Assembly (NCBI GenBank): GCA_019057865.1
Contig: JAHLWP010000004.1
Location: 100,045-164,044, forward strand
Length of the DNA stretch: 64,000 nucleotides
Direction of reading: 5' to 3'
Origin: Promethearchaeota archaeon
Lineage (GTDB): Archaea > Asgardarchaeota > Lokiarchaeia > Sigyniarchaeales > SOKP01
In this document: in pieces, positions 18,433 through 26,237 of the stretch
Layout of the letters: each line of letters begins with the position of its first letter
Numbering within the stretch: position 1 is the first letter of the stretch
Position numbers and translations under genes: made by a program
The notes under the pieces: model-generated
Database searches by the model: none
What the model saw: the letters and a program-made list of their open reading frames with translations, nothing else
What the model was told of the DNA's origin: nothing

Positions 18433-19353
18433 ATGGCGCGGGACGGACCAGAGATCCTTGCTGATGACGAGGAAAGAGATATTTTAGATTTCATGTTAAA
18501 CGCATGTGGGTTAGATTCAAGGGATTTCCATCGTGATGAGAGAATTCTTTCGAGGCAAAATCTTGAAAAGAATTTCATATTCCTCAAAAAAATGGTTGAT
18601 GGCAGGTCATTTCGGCGAGCTCCTTACTTTGTTATAGGATACTTAATGCTAATTACTGGATTAAGGATCCCTGACATGCTCAAATCTGATATCTTAAGAA
18701 TGATAAAATTGGAATTTGAGAAAGAATATAGACCAAAAGATTTTAATATTTTGAGGAAAATATGCCTTGAGGACTTTAAAGAAAAGATCTGTTTCCATAA
18801 ATCAGGTATGGTATTACGCCCTATAAAGCTTGGATATATTAACAATGTAGAACTTTCGGATGCTATCATCGGTCTAAATCAATTTTGGTATGCATGTAAG
18901 ACTGGTGAAATATATAACATAAGACATCTTAAAATTGATGGTTGGGGATTAACCCAAATTCCTCCCCCAATTTTTAATATTAAAAATCTTGAGTCTTTAA
19001 GTTTGCAATTCAATCAAATAAAACATATTCCTGTTGATATTGCTAACTTAGCTTCTTTAAAATATTTAGATTTAGGATATAATCAATTGACTGACTTCCC
19101 TAAATCTGTTCTAAGTTTGCATTCAATGATAGGCCTTGGTTTAGACCATAATTTTATGACTAATATTCCAAAAGGTATAATTCATCTAAAATCTATTGAA
19201 TATTTAGATTTGAATAATAATCTTATATCTCATCTCCCTGACGTTTTAAGGGATTTAAATTCTCTAAAACGTTTATCTATTAGGGATAATAACATTAAAG
19301 AAATCCCTAATTCTTTCAAATCCGCTAACTTTTCAATTTTTCTGACTTATTAA
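18433..19353 (+). CDS. Leucine-rich-repeat protein
   Basis: A 306-residue protein from the ATG; a GTG at 18418 would add five residues. The first 160 residues are helical and have no recognised motif. From about residue 165 there are six LRR units of about 23 residues with the plant/bacterial 'IPxxIxxLxxLxxLxLxxNxL' pattern, for example LKYLDLGYNQLTDFP and IEYLDLNNNLISHLP. LRRs mediate protein-protein binding. No signal peptide is seen, so it should be cytosolic. LRR proteins are frequent in Asgard genomes and are often compared with eukaryotic small-GTPase regulators, but no enzymatic domain is visible. Confidence 0.75.
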   Translation: MARDGPEILADDEERDILDFMLNACGLDSRDFHRDERILSRQNLEKNFIFLKKMVDGRSFRRAPYFVIGYLMLITGLRIPDMLKSDILRMIKLEFEKEYRPKDFNILRKICLEDFKEKICFHKSGMVLRPIKLGYINNVELSDAIIGLNQFWYACKTGEIYNIRHLKIDGWGLTQIPPPIFNIKNLESLSLQFNQIKHIPVDIANLASLKYLDLGYNQLTDFPKSVLSLHSMIGLGLDHNFMTNIPKGIIHLKSIEYLDLNNNLISHLPDVLRDLNSLKRLSIRDNNIKEIPNSFKSANFSIFLTY

Positions 19354-19457
19354 ATTAAAGACTTTTATTAGTAAATTTTAAATATTAATAAGAATTCTTT
19401 TTATACGTCTAGGTTTGATCTAGGTTTGAACTTACATTTAGCCTAAAATGATGAAAT

Positions 19458-20102
19458 ATGGAAGATCAGAAGGTAGTAACAGAAAAAAAATATTATATTA
19501 AGAAAAAAAGTTTTGTAGGTTATTTATTACCTAGTAATGCATTATTGATTTCGATGATTGGCATTTTCACGGCTTTAAATTTTGTAGTAACATATTGGAT
19601 CCAGATTCCAATTCCCGCTACTGGAGGATACATTAATATTGGAGATGTTACAGTAATGTTTACAGCACTTTTATTTGGACCCATTATAGGCGGTATTGCT
19701 GGTGGCTTAGGACCCATGTTAGCAGATATATTTTCACCTTATATAGTTTATGCTCCCGCTACAGTAATAATTAAAGGCGTAGAGGGAATCCTAATCGGAT
19801 TAATATCCAATCCAAAAGATTGTGAAAGGAGGATTTCTTATCGTGATGTAATTGCCGTTTTGATTGGTGGAATTTTAATTCCTTTAGGTTATTTCATTTA
19901 TGAAGCTTTTATACTTAGACTTGGAGTTGCTACTGCATTGGTTGAGATGCCATTTAACTTTTTTCAGTTTGGATTTGCGGCAATAGGCTCCATTTTACTT
20001 ATTGCTGCTTCAAGAAAGAATATAATTGAATCTCTGCCTTATATTTTTGATAAAATATTTATTCTAAAAGAATCAGGAACTATCAAACAGGAAAAATACT
20101 AA
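19458..20102 (+). CDS. ECF transporter S component
   Basis: A 214-residue membrane protein of about six helices after a charged N-terminal stretch. The signature GGYINIGDVTVMFTALLFGP followed by GGIAGGLGPMLADI is typical of substrate-binding S components of energy-coupling-factor vitamin importers. The substrate cannot be told; thiamin-, biotin- or queuosine-type S subunits share this pattern. The ECF ATPases (A, A') and the T subunit are not in this window, so it probably uses a shared module encoded elsewhere. The last four bases overlap the end of the convergent threonine synthase gene. Confidence 0.85.
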   Translation: MEDQKVVTEKKYYIKKKSFVGYLLPSNALLISMIGIFTALNFVVTYWIQIPIPATGGYINIGDVTVMFTALLFGPIIGGIAGGLGPMLADIFSPYIVYAPATVIIKGVEGILIGLISNPKDCERRISYRDVIAVLIGGILIPLGYFIYEAFILRLGVATALVEMPFNFFQFGFAAIGSILLIAASRKNIIESLPYIFDKIFILKESGTIKQEKY

Positions 20103-21517
20103 AGCAATGTAATTAAAACATCCAAAGCATCTAAGACTTTTTTGCCACTATCTGTTATGAAATATAACACTTTTTTTCCTTCTTTTTTTCTGGATATTAA
20201 TCCTTTAGTCTCTAACTCCTTTAGATGTTGATAAATTGCTGCTAAAGTAATACTTTCCATAGTTTCCTTAATTTTTGTTCCAGTTATTCCTTTAATACTA
20301 GTTAAAGAAATTTGCGATAAAATTTTCAATTTAGTTATAATTATTGAACCCTTTCCGGTTGTTTTAGTTTGGGAAGAAATAGCTTCCAAAACATAAGGAG
20401 CTTTCAATCCGCTTGCTGTAATGAGGCATACAATTTTCTCTTGGGCTTTAAATATTTTTTTCTGCTGTAGTATTCGAATTGCTCCAAATGCTAAAGCGGA
20501 GGCTGGTTCGGCAAAAATTCCTTCATTTCTTATGAGCTCATCTATAGAAGTTAATATTAAATCTTCTGGAACAGCAATTACAGTACCCTCACTCTCTTTA
20601 ATACATTTGATAGCTAAATCTTTATATATTGGATTTTTTACCAATATTCCTAATGCAAGAGAATTATGAATTTCCTTATTTGTCGGATTATTATCCTCAA
20701 ACTCTAAAAATTCATTTACAATGGGAGATAAGACTTGAGATTGTACACCGACTAATTTTGGAATAGTAGTAATAATATTCGCATCTTTAAGCTCATTAAA
20801 TCCTTTCCATAAGCTAACTAATAATTGTCCACTCCCCATAGGAATAATAACCAGATCAATTTTTCCGATTTGACTGATTATTTCATAGGCAATAGTTTTT
20901 TCAGCTTCAAGAGTAAGTGGATTTAATTCAGGGGTACATTGATAGTATTCAGAAAGGTCCTTTTGTTTTTGAATATAATCAATGGCATCATCTACAGTAT
21001 CTCCAACTAATTTTAATTCAGAATTATATGCTATCATTTGAGCTTTTTTACCTACATCGATTTTTTCAGGAATAATATTTAAACATTCCATTCCTTCAAG
21101 CGATGTGTAGGCTGCAATAGAGGCTCCTTGATTTCCGTTAGAAGCACATATAAATTTTTTAAAATCCCAACTACGAGCATGAGAAATTAGAAGTGCAGCA
21201 CAACGATCTTTAAAAGAATTAGTTGGATTTTGGGACTCATCCTTGAAATATAGATTTTCTATTCCTAATTTATCTCCAAATTTTTTAGAAGTTAAGCATG
21301 GAGTTCCACCTTCTCCTAAAGTAATATGAAAATCTGAACTAATTGGTGGGAAAGCAAATCTATAATCCCATATATTATTAACAATTTTTATAGGAGGAAA
21401 TTTTTCTTTTATTGAATTTATATCTGCTTTAAACCAAAGTAACCCCTTACATTCAGGGCACTTATATTCTATTGATGATTTAAACTTAAATTCTTTTTTG
21501 CATTCGATGCATGTCAA
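20099..21517 (-). CDS. Threonine synthase-like PLP enzyme fused to winged helix
   Basis: A 472-residue protein. It begins with a four-Cys zinc ribbon (C3, C6, C20, C23), then a fold-II PLP domain. The PLP lysine lies in NSFKDR (K103), the phosphate loop is SNGNQGAS, and MGSGQLL and ITASGLKAP are at the C-terminal side. This is the pattern of threonine synthase or a threonine synthase-like beta-replacing enzyme. Residues about 395-472 form a winged-helix domain (MESITLAAIYQHLKELETKG, then LISRKKEGKKVLYFIT), like ArsR/PadR-type regulators. Fusion to a DNA-binding domain is unusual for this enzyme and suggests direct or autogenous control of transcription by a metabolite. The reaction assignment is moderate. 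Confidence 0.75.
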   Translation of the reverse strand: MTCIECKKEFKFKSSIEYKCPECKGLLWFKADINSIKEKFPPIKIVNNIWDYRFAFPPISSDFHITLGEGGTPCLTSKKFGDKLGIENLYFKDESQNPTNSFKDRCAALLISHARSWDFKKFICASNGNQGASIAAYTSLEGMECLNIIPEKIDVGKKAQMIAYNSELKLVGDTVDDAIDYIQKQKDLSEYYQCTPELNPLTLEAEKTIAYEIISQIGKIDLVIIPMGSGQLLVSLWKGFNELKDANIITTIPKLVGVQSQVLSPIVNEFLEFEDNNPTNKEIHNSLALGILVKNPIYKDLAIKCIKESEGTVIAVPEDLILTSIDELIRNEGIFAEPASALAFGAIRILQQKKIFKAQEKIVCLITASGLKAPYVLEAISSQTKTTGKGSIIITKLKILSQISLTSIKGITGTKIKETMESITLAAIYQHLKELETKGLISRKKEGKKVLYFITDSGKKVLDALDVLITLL

Positions 21518-21689
21518 AAGGAGAGGCTTGCTAATAAGATAATTACCTCATTGATTATTTTTTATTTACTATAATAATTCATTTGTCATTTTAATAATTA
21601 AAGTCTCTGAACATTAATTCTTATTTTTTGTATCCCATCTCTTTTTATAAAAAAAGAAGAAGTGTTTATGTCTTTTTGGGATAGAATTA

Positions 21690-21743
21690 TTTAAATAATA
21701 TAAATTACAATTATTCGTAAATAATTTCCGATCATTCGTAAAT
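21690..21743 (+). promoter_or_regulatory. Putative operator of the ZIP/DtxR operon
   Basis: ATTCGTAAAT occurs twice in direct orientation, at 21713-21722 and 21734-21743. The repeats start 21 bases apart, about two helical turns, just after a TATA-like TTTAAATA (21690-21697). With normal archaeal spacing they would cover the transcript start, a repressor position. The DtxR-type regulator encoded downstream in the same operon is the obvious candidate. The regulator link is inference. Confidence 0.45.
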
Positions 21744-21777
21744 CTGAAATAATTAATCTCAGAGGTATAAATTTAAA

Positions 21778-22533
21778 ATGTTATTATGGGTTATCTTATT
21801 TAGTGTTTTAGGAAGTGTAGGTGCAATACTAGCAGCTTCAATTTTCATTTTATTAGGTGAAAAAGTTCAAAATAAATTAGTTACAGCATTGCTCTCTTTT
21901 GCAACAGGAACTTTACTAACAGCTGCACTAATGGGTTTAATCCCTGAAGCAATTGAAGCTGTTGGAGAACCACATCTAATTACTCCAATAATTTTAGGAG
22001 GAATACTTTTTTTCTTCTTCTTAGAAAAATTTCTGATATGGAGAAATTGTCAAGTTAATGCATGTGAGGTTCATTCTCATGCTACTGGACCGTTAATATT
22101 AGTTGGTGATGCTTTTCACAATTTCACTGATGGGATAGTAATAGCAGCAGCTTTTCTTACTGATTTTCATATAGGTTTAGCAGCCGGTTTTACTATAATT
22201 ATGCATGAAATTCCTCAAGAGACTGGAGATTTCGCAATATTACTGCATGATGGAATGTCAAAAAAGAAAGCTCTTTTATATAATTTATTATCAAGTTCAG
22301 CAACAATACCCGCTGCGATTATTAGTTACTTTATTTTAGCTGTTTTTGAAGCAACGGTTCCAATCTTTTTGGCACTTTCAGCAGCTAGCTTTCTCTATAT
22401 AGCCTTATCAGATCTGACACCTCAACTTCATGAAAAGACAGAAACTAAAGAAATAATTAAGCAGCTAATTTTAGTTATTATAGGAATACTAATAATGGCT
22501 TTAATCCTTTCTATAGGAGGTCATAATCATTAA
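21778..22533 (+). CDS. ZIP-family divalent metal transporter
   Basis: A 251-residue integral membrane protein with eight helices. It carries the ZIP signatures GDAFHNFTDGIVIAAAF and HEIPQETGDFAILL, which line the metal site. His-containing segments lie between helices and at the C-terminus (IGGHNH). It probably imports Zn2+, Fe2+ or Mn2+ across the cytoplasmic membrane. It is followed 19 bases later by a DtxR-like regulator on the same strand, so metal uptake and sensing are one unit. Confidence 0.9.
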   Translation: MLLWVILFSVLGSVGAILAASIFILLGEKVQNKLVTALLSFATGTLLTAALMGLIPEAIEAVGEPHLITPIILGGILFFFFLEKFLIWRNCQVNACEVHSHATGPLILVGDAFHNFTDGIVIAAAFLTDFHIGLAAGFTIIMHEIPQETGDFAILLHDGMSKKKALLYNLLSSSATIPAAIISYFILAVFEATVPIFLALSAASFLYIALSDLTPQLHEKTETKEIIKQLILVIIGILIMALILSIGGHNH

Positions 22534-22552
22534 TAATTAATTCTCTTTAAAT

Positions 22553-22987
22553 ATGTTAGATATGGATTATCAAATTTTGAAGATTATTTATAGGACTAAT
22601 GGGAATGCTAAGTTAAAACATATTCAAGAAGAAATTAAAACTTTAAAAGGAATTGAAATCCCACTATCAACAATTAATAGCTGTATTGAGAGACTTGAGA
22701 AGAAAAAATATGTTGATTGGATTAGGTATTCTCCTCTTAAATTAACGAACCGCGGTACCAATTTAGCTAAAGAATTAATACGCCATGCTCGATTATTGGA
22801 GTTATTATTATATAACGAATTAGAGTTAAGTGCTGAAGAAGCTCATACTGAAAGTGAAAAGTTCAATTTGCTTTTTTCATGTGAAACAATAAATAAGATC
22901 TGTGAAAAATATTCACATCCAGAAGAATGCCCTTGTGGAGAGGAAATTTCAAACTCTTCAGATTGCTTTTGTGAAAAAAAAGTTTAA
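22553..22987 (+). CDS. DtxR/MntR-like metal-dependent regulator
   Basis: A 144-residue regulator with an N-terminal winged helix (residues 1-70) and a DtxR dimerisation and metal-binding core. It includes LTNRGTNLAKELIRHARLLE and EEAHTESEKF, the usual His/Glu-rich metal segment. The tail is Cys-rich (HPEECPCGE, then DCFCEKK), possibly a further metal site. It is co-transcribed with the ZIP transporter (19-base gap) and most likely represses that operon when metal is sufficient. The repeats at 21713-21743 are candidate sites. The SH3-like C-terminal domain of long DtxR proteins is missing. Confidence 0.85.
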   Translation: MLDMDYQILKIIYRTNGNAKLKHIQEEIKTLKGIEIPLSTINSCIERLEKKKYVDWIRYSPLKLTNRGTNLAKELIRHARLLELLLYNELELSAEEAHTESEKFNLLFSCETINKICEKYSHPEECPCGEEISNSSDCFCEKKV

Positions 22988-22991
22988 AATA

Positions 22992-23468
22992 TTATTTGAT
23001 AATATCATTAGAAGCATAAGCAGCTAAAATTTCTCCATAAAAATAGTGATGACTGCTTATATCTGATTTACTACCTTGGATTATTTTACATTCAAAACTT
23101 AACATTCAATCTTTTATGGTAGGTACTTTTGTTTTTTGTCCTGGAATAGTTTCCAATCCAGCTTTTTGAAATTTATCTGTATTTATCCCTGAATAAGATC
23201 CTGCGATATCAACAGCATGATACATGTTATTTGAAGGAATATTTATAGTAAATTCATTTACACCTTCCGTTAATAGAGTATAGGTATATCTACTATAGGC
23301 CACTTGTGCTCTTATAACTGTTTTGTCATCTATTTCTTCCATTTTTTTCCAATCCAATGCCATCATATTGAGTTTTCCACTTTTGTCCATTGTTACTATT
23401 AACGCTGTATTTCTTTTAAAAAGCTCAATATAATTAAATGGTTCAATTTCTTGCCTAGTATTCGTCAT
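22992..23468 (-). CDS. Flavin-reductase-like protein with in-frame TGA (Sec candidate)
   Basis: An FMN-binding split-barrel protein of the flavin reductase/flavoredoxin type. The first 120 codons, from MTNTRQEIEPFNYIELF, end at a TGA (23106-23108). The same frame continues for 37 more codons as MLSFECKIIQGSKSDISSHH and YFYGEILAAY to a TAA at 22992-22994. The continuation is exactly the expected C-terminal strand region of the family. Family members carry a conserved Cys here (…IKECxxxLEC…), and the TGA replaces that Cys: IKD-TGA-MLSFEC. Two explanations fit: selenocysteine (Lokiarchaeota are known to use Sec), or a nonsense mutation or sequencing error. By eye I found no convincing SECIS hairpin in the 3' region, which overlaps the antisense of the DtxR gene. 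The combined product would be 158 residues. Confidence 0.65.
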
Positions 23469-23483
23469 TTTTATTCTTTTTTT

Positions 23484-23723
23484 TTATGGTTTAAACTTTT
23501 CATCGTGAATAATCTTATCTATTGCTACTAAACATGCATCTTCCCAATCATCATCGGGATTAATACTTTTACAGCAGTCTGGGCACCAATCCTCAGGATA
23601 ACCCTCATCAAAATCATCGGCTTCCATATCACCATTTAGGGTGCTCCCACAATAAAAACAGACTCCTTCATCACACCTATCAATAATCTCAGAAACTAAT
23701 TCGATCTTTTTTCTTGACTTCAT
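23484..23723 (-). CDS. Small acidic zinc-finger protein
   Basis: A 79-residue, very acidic protein. It has a CFYCG pair and a CPDCC pair separated by an Asp/Glu-rich loop, which could bind one zinc. The remainder is helical (KKIELVSEIIDRCDEG at the N-terminus, ACLVAIDKIIHDE at the C-terminus). The gene lies 15 bases upstream of the flavin-reductase-like gene on the same strand, so the two are probably co-transcribed. The function is unknown. Confidence 0.6.
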   Translation of the reverse strand: MKSRKKIELVSEIIDRCDEGVCFYCGSTLNGDMEADDFDEGYPEDWCPDCCKSINPDDDWEDACLVAIDKIIHDEKFKP

Positions 23724-23800
23724 TTTTAATCATAAAATTTTGATTTAAAATATAATAGAATAAGAAAAAAAACAATATAAGTATTTTAATCAAATGTTTA

Positions 23801-24835
23801 TTATATAATATTTGCAGTAACTTCCCTTAATCTTTTTTCTGCACCCTTAACGATCTCTTCAATAATATCTTTAACATTATCTATAGAGTTAATTACTCCA
23901 ATACTCTGACCAAGAAGAACTGCTCCATCTTCAATATTTCCATCATATGTCATTTCATAATTCTTTTGATCTTCTAAAGCTATTTCTGGAGTTAATTGTG
24001 CCTCTAATGCCATTTTTTCTTCTTTAGAAGATACTACACCATGGTGTAGGGAATAATTATTTTTCCAGAGGCGTATAGGTCCTAAAACACCTGTAACCCA
24101 CATAGTATCTTGAGCTTTAGCAGGAGGAATTATATTTTTATAATTATCATGAAATTCACTTTCTTTTGATGCTATAAACCTGGAACCCATTGCGATCGCT
24201 CCCGCCCCCATTGCTAAGGCAGATGCTAGACCATCTCCACTTGCAAATCCCCCACATGCAATCATAGGAGTGTCAGGGAATGCTTGTTTTACCTGTTGGA
24301 TTAAGACTAAGGTAGATATTTTTTCATAACTCTGATGCCCTCCCCCTTCAAGACCAGTAACTACAAGGCCATCCACTTCAGCAGTAACACATTTATCAAC
24401 AAGCCATAATGCAGGAGCCACATGAAAATGCTTTATATTAGAGCCAGCTTCTTTCAATCTCTCATATGAATTATTATGTATCATTTTTGGAGTACCTGCG
24501 CTAGTAATTGCATAAATACATTGATCCCTAAGTTTTGGATTGTTCCTAATAAATCTAGGAATTGCTCGACATAAACCTGGAGCATCAACTTGCAATCTTG
24601 ATGTTCTTATGTTGAATCCGAAAGGTTTATCAGTGTGTTCAATTACTCGCACCATATTTTTCTTCAATTCTTCTGTGCTACTTTTTCCAAATAAATTAGT
24701 ATGGCTTAATACTCCTAAACCTCCCGCTTCAGAAACGGCAATAGTTAATTCTGTTGTGTAAAAGGGACCCATAGGAGCAGCAATAATAGGATGTTTAATT
24801 CCTAACATCTCAGTTATATTAGTTTTTATAACCAT
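23801..24835 (-). CDS. Nitronate monooxygenase (2-nitropropane dioxygenase-like)
   Basis: A 344-residue FMN-dependent TIM-barrel oxygenase. Visible are the N-terminal IKHPIIAAPMGP, the GLEGGGHQ turn with the catalytic-type His, the phosphate-binding ACGGFASGDG and ALAMGAGAIAMGSRF. The family oxidises nitronates or acts as enoyl-ACP reductase-like FMN proteins; archaeal members are mostly uncharacterised. It precedes the zinc-finger and flavin-reductase genes on the same strand by 77 bases, suggesting a redox-related neighbourhood. An upstream ATATAA at 24901-24908 may be its promoter. Confidence 0.85.
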   Translation of the reverse strand: MVIKTNITEMLGIKHPIIAAPMGPFYTTELTIAVSEAGGLGVLSHTNLFGKSSTEELKKNMVRVIEHTDKPFGFNIRTSRLQVDAPGLCRAIPRFIRNNPKLRDQCIYAITSAGTPKMIHNNSYERLKEAGSNIKHFHVAPALWLVDKCVTAEVDGLVVTGLEGGGHQSYEKISTLVLIQQVKQAFPDTPMIACGGFASGDGLASALAMGAGAIAMGSRFIASKESEFHDNYKNIIPPAKAQDTMWVTGVLGPIRLWKNNYSLHHGVVSSKEEKMALEAQLTPEIALEDQKNYEMTYDGNIEDGAVLLGQSIGVINSIDNVKDIIEEIVKGAEKRLREVTANII

Positions 24836-25261
24836 TAACTTATACCTTCTTTCCTCTTTTTTAGTATTAATAATATTATTGATAGTGAAAAATAAAGAAC
24901 TTATATAAACTTTGTATCCATTTAAAAAGAATTAAATTAAAATTAGATATTTTTGATAAAAAAAGTTATAAAATACTTAAGCTAAGAATTAAGTTCTGAG
25001 CAAATTTTTTTCTTTCAAGCATTTAAAATATGAAAACACATTTTCCCACAGAATTCCCATTAATCTCTTAAGAAGAAAAAGCAAATTCATAATGAATATG
25101 ATTTCTGAGCTTATCTTCCCCTAATAATCTATATTTCTTTATTAGTGAATTTTATTTATGTAGTATTTGAGGTATTATTAACTACTTCTAACTTTTTTTT
25201 GGTGAAATGATTATAATATTATTTAGAAATTTTTAATTTTTAAATTAGATTAAAGAAAATT
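24836..25261. other. Intergenic region between divergent genes
   Basis: This 426-base region separates the divergent nitronate monooxygenase and PfkB genes. It holds TATA-like stretches (for example 24901-24908 and 25215-25225) and no open frame of credible length. No repeat or structured RNA is obvious. Two promoters are expected here; nothing else is supported. Confidence 0.5.
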
Positions 25262-26236
25262 ATGTGCCCAGATATAATTTCGTTAGGAGAATTATTAGTT
25301 GAGATAATGCGGAGTAATGTGGATATCCCACATGGAAGAATAGGCGCTATTTACAAAGGACCTTTTCCAAGTGGGGCTCCAGCGATATTTATTGACTCAG
25401 CAGCGCGAATGGGAAGGCAATTTAATTTATCAACTGGTTTTATAGGAGTAGTAGGAGATGATGAATTTGGAGAATGTATTATTAATAAATTGAAAAATGA
25501 CAGAGTAGATATTTCCCAAATTAAAGTCTTAAAGGATTCAACTACAGGAATAGCATTCAATCAATATAATTCTGATGGTTCACGTAAATTTATTTTTGCA
25601 GCTGGAGCTGCTGGAAAAACATCTCCTCATGATATAAAAGAAAATTATTTTTCAAAAATAAAAAGTTTGCATATAATGGGCAGTGCTCTCTCAATTAGTG
25701 AGAGTTCTCGAGAAGCATGTTACAAAGCCTTGAAAATAGCAAAACAAAAGAATCCAAGTGTTATTGTCTCATTTGATCCAAATATAAGACCTGAAATGCT
25801 TGATTTGAATACAATAAGAAGAATTTGTAAACCTGTATTAAAAGAAACAGATATTTTAATGCCAAGTGGAGAAGAGGCTGAAATGTTAGCAGGAGTTAAA
25901 GGTGAGAAAGAAGCCAGTATTAAGCTATTAGAAATGGGATCTAAATTGGTTGTGTTAAAGCAAGGAAAAGAAGGATGCATGATTTTTTCTTCTGAAAACC
26001 TGGATGGAGTAAAAGTTTCTGGATTTAAAGTGAATCAAGTTGATCCTACTGGAGCAGGAGATTCTTTTGGAGGAGCATTCATGGTGGGGTATTTGGTGGA
26101 TTGGGAATTAGTAAAAATTGCTAAATTTGCTAACGCTGTGGGGGCTTTAAAAGTCGCCAAATTTGGTCCAATGCCAGATACAACTTATGATGAAGTTTTA
26201 GAATTAATTAAAGCAAATGAAAGCGAAATAGAATAA
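25262..26236 (+). CDS. PfkB-family sugar kinase
   Basis: A 324-residue ribokinase-type kinase. The N-terminal PSGAPAIFIDSAARMG and GFIGVVGDDEFG are substrate-side motifs. The C-terminal signature DPTGAGDSFGGAF has the catalytic base D267 in the anion hole GAGD. FDPNIRPEML is the mid-protein motif typical of the group that includes 2-keto-3-deoxygluconate kinases and fructokinases. It phosphorylates a sugar or nucleoside with ATP; the substrate cannot be chosen from sequence. The convergent phosphoesterase gene starts its stop codon 1 base after this gene ends. Confidence 0.88.
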   Translation: MCPDIISLGELLVEIMRSNVDIPHGRIGAIYKGPFPSGAPAIFIDSAARMGRQFNLSTGFIGVVGDDEFGECIINKLKNDRVDISQIKVLKDSTTGIAFNQYNSDGSRKFIFAAGAAGKTSPHDIKENYFSKIKSLHIMGSALSISESSREACYKALKIAKQKNPSVIVSFDPNIRPEMLDLNTIRRICKPVLKETDILMPSGEEAEMLAGVKGEKEASIKLLEMGSKLVVLKQGKEGCMIFSSENLDGVKVSGFKVNQVDPTGAGDSFGGAFMVGYLVDWELVKIAKFANAVGALKVAKFGPMPDTTYDEVLELIKANESEIE

Positions 26237-26237
26237 A

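Noticed and set aside
23106..23468. Treating the flavin-reductase-like gene as a plain 120-residue protein, or as a frameshift
   Set aside because: The reading frame does not change after the TGA and the continuation matches the family end, so a frameshift does not fit. A 120-residue product would lack a core strand.
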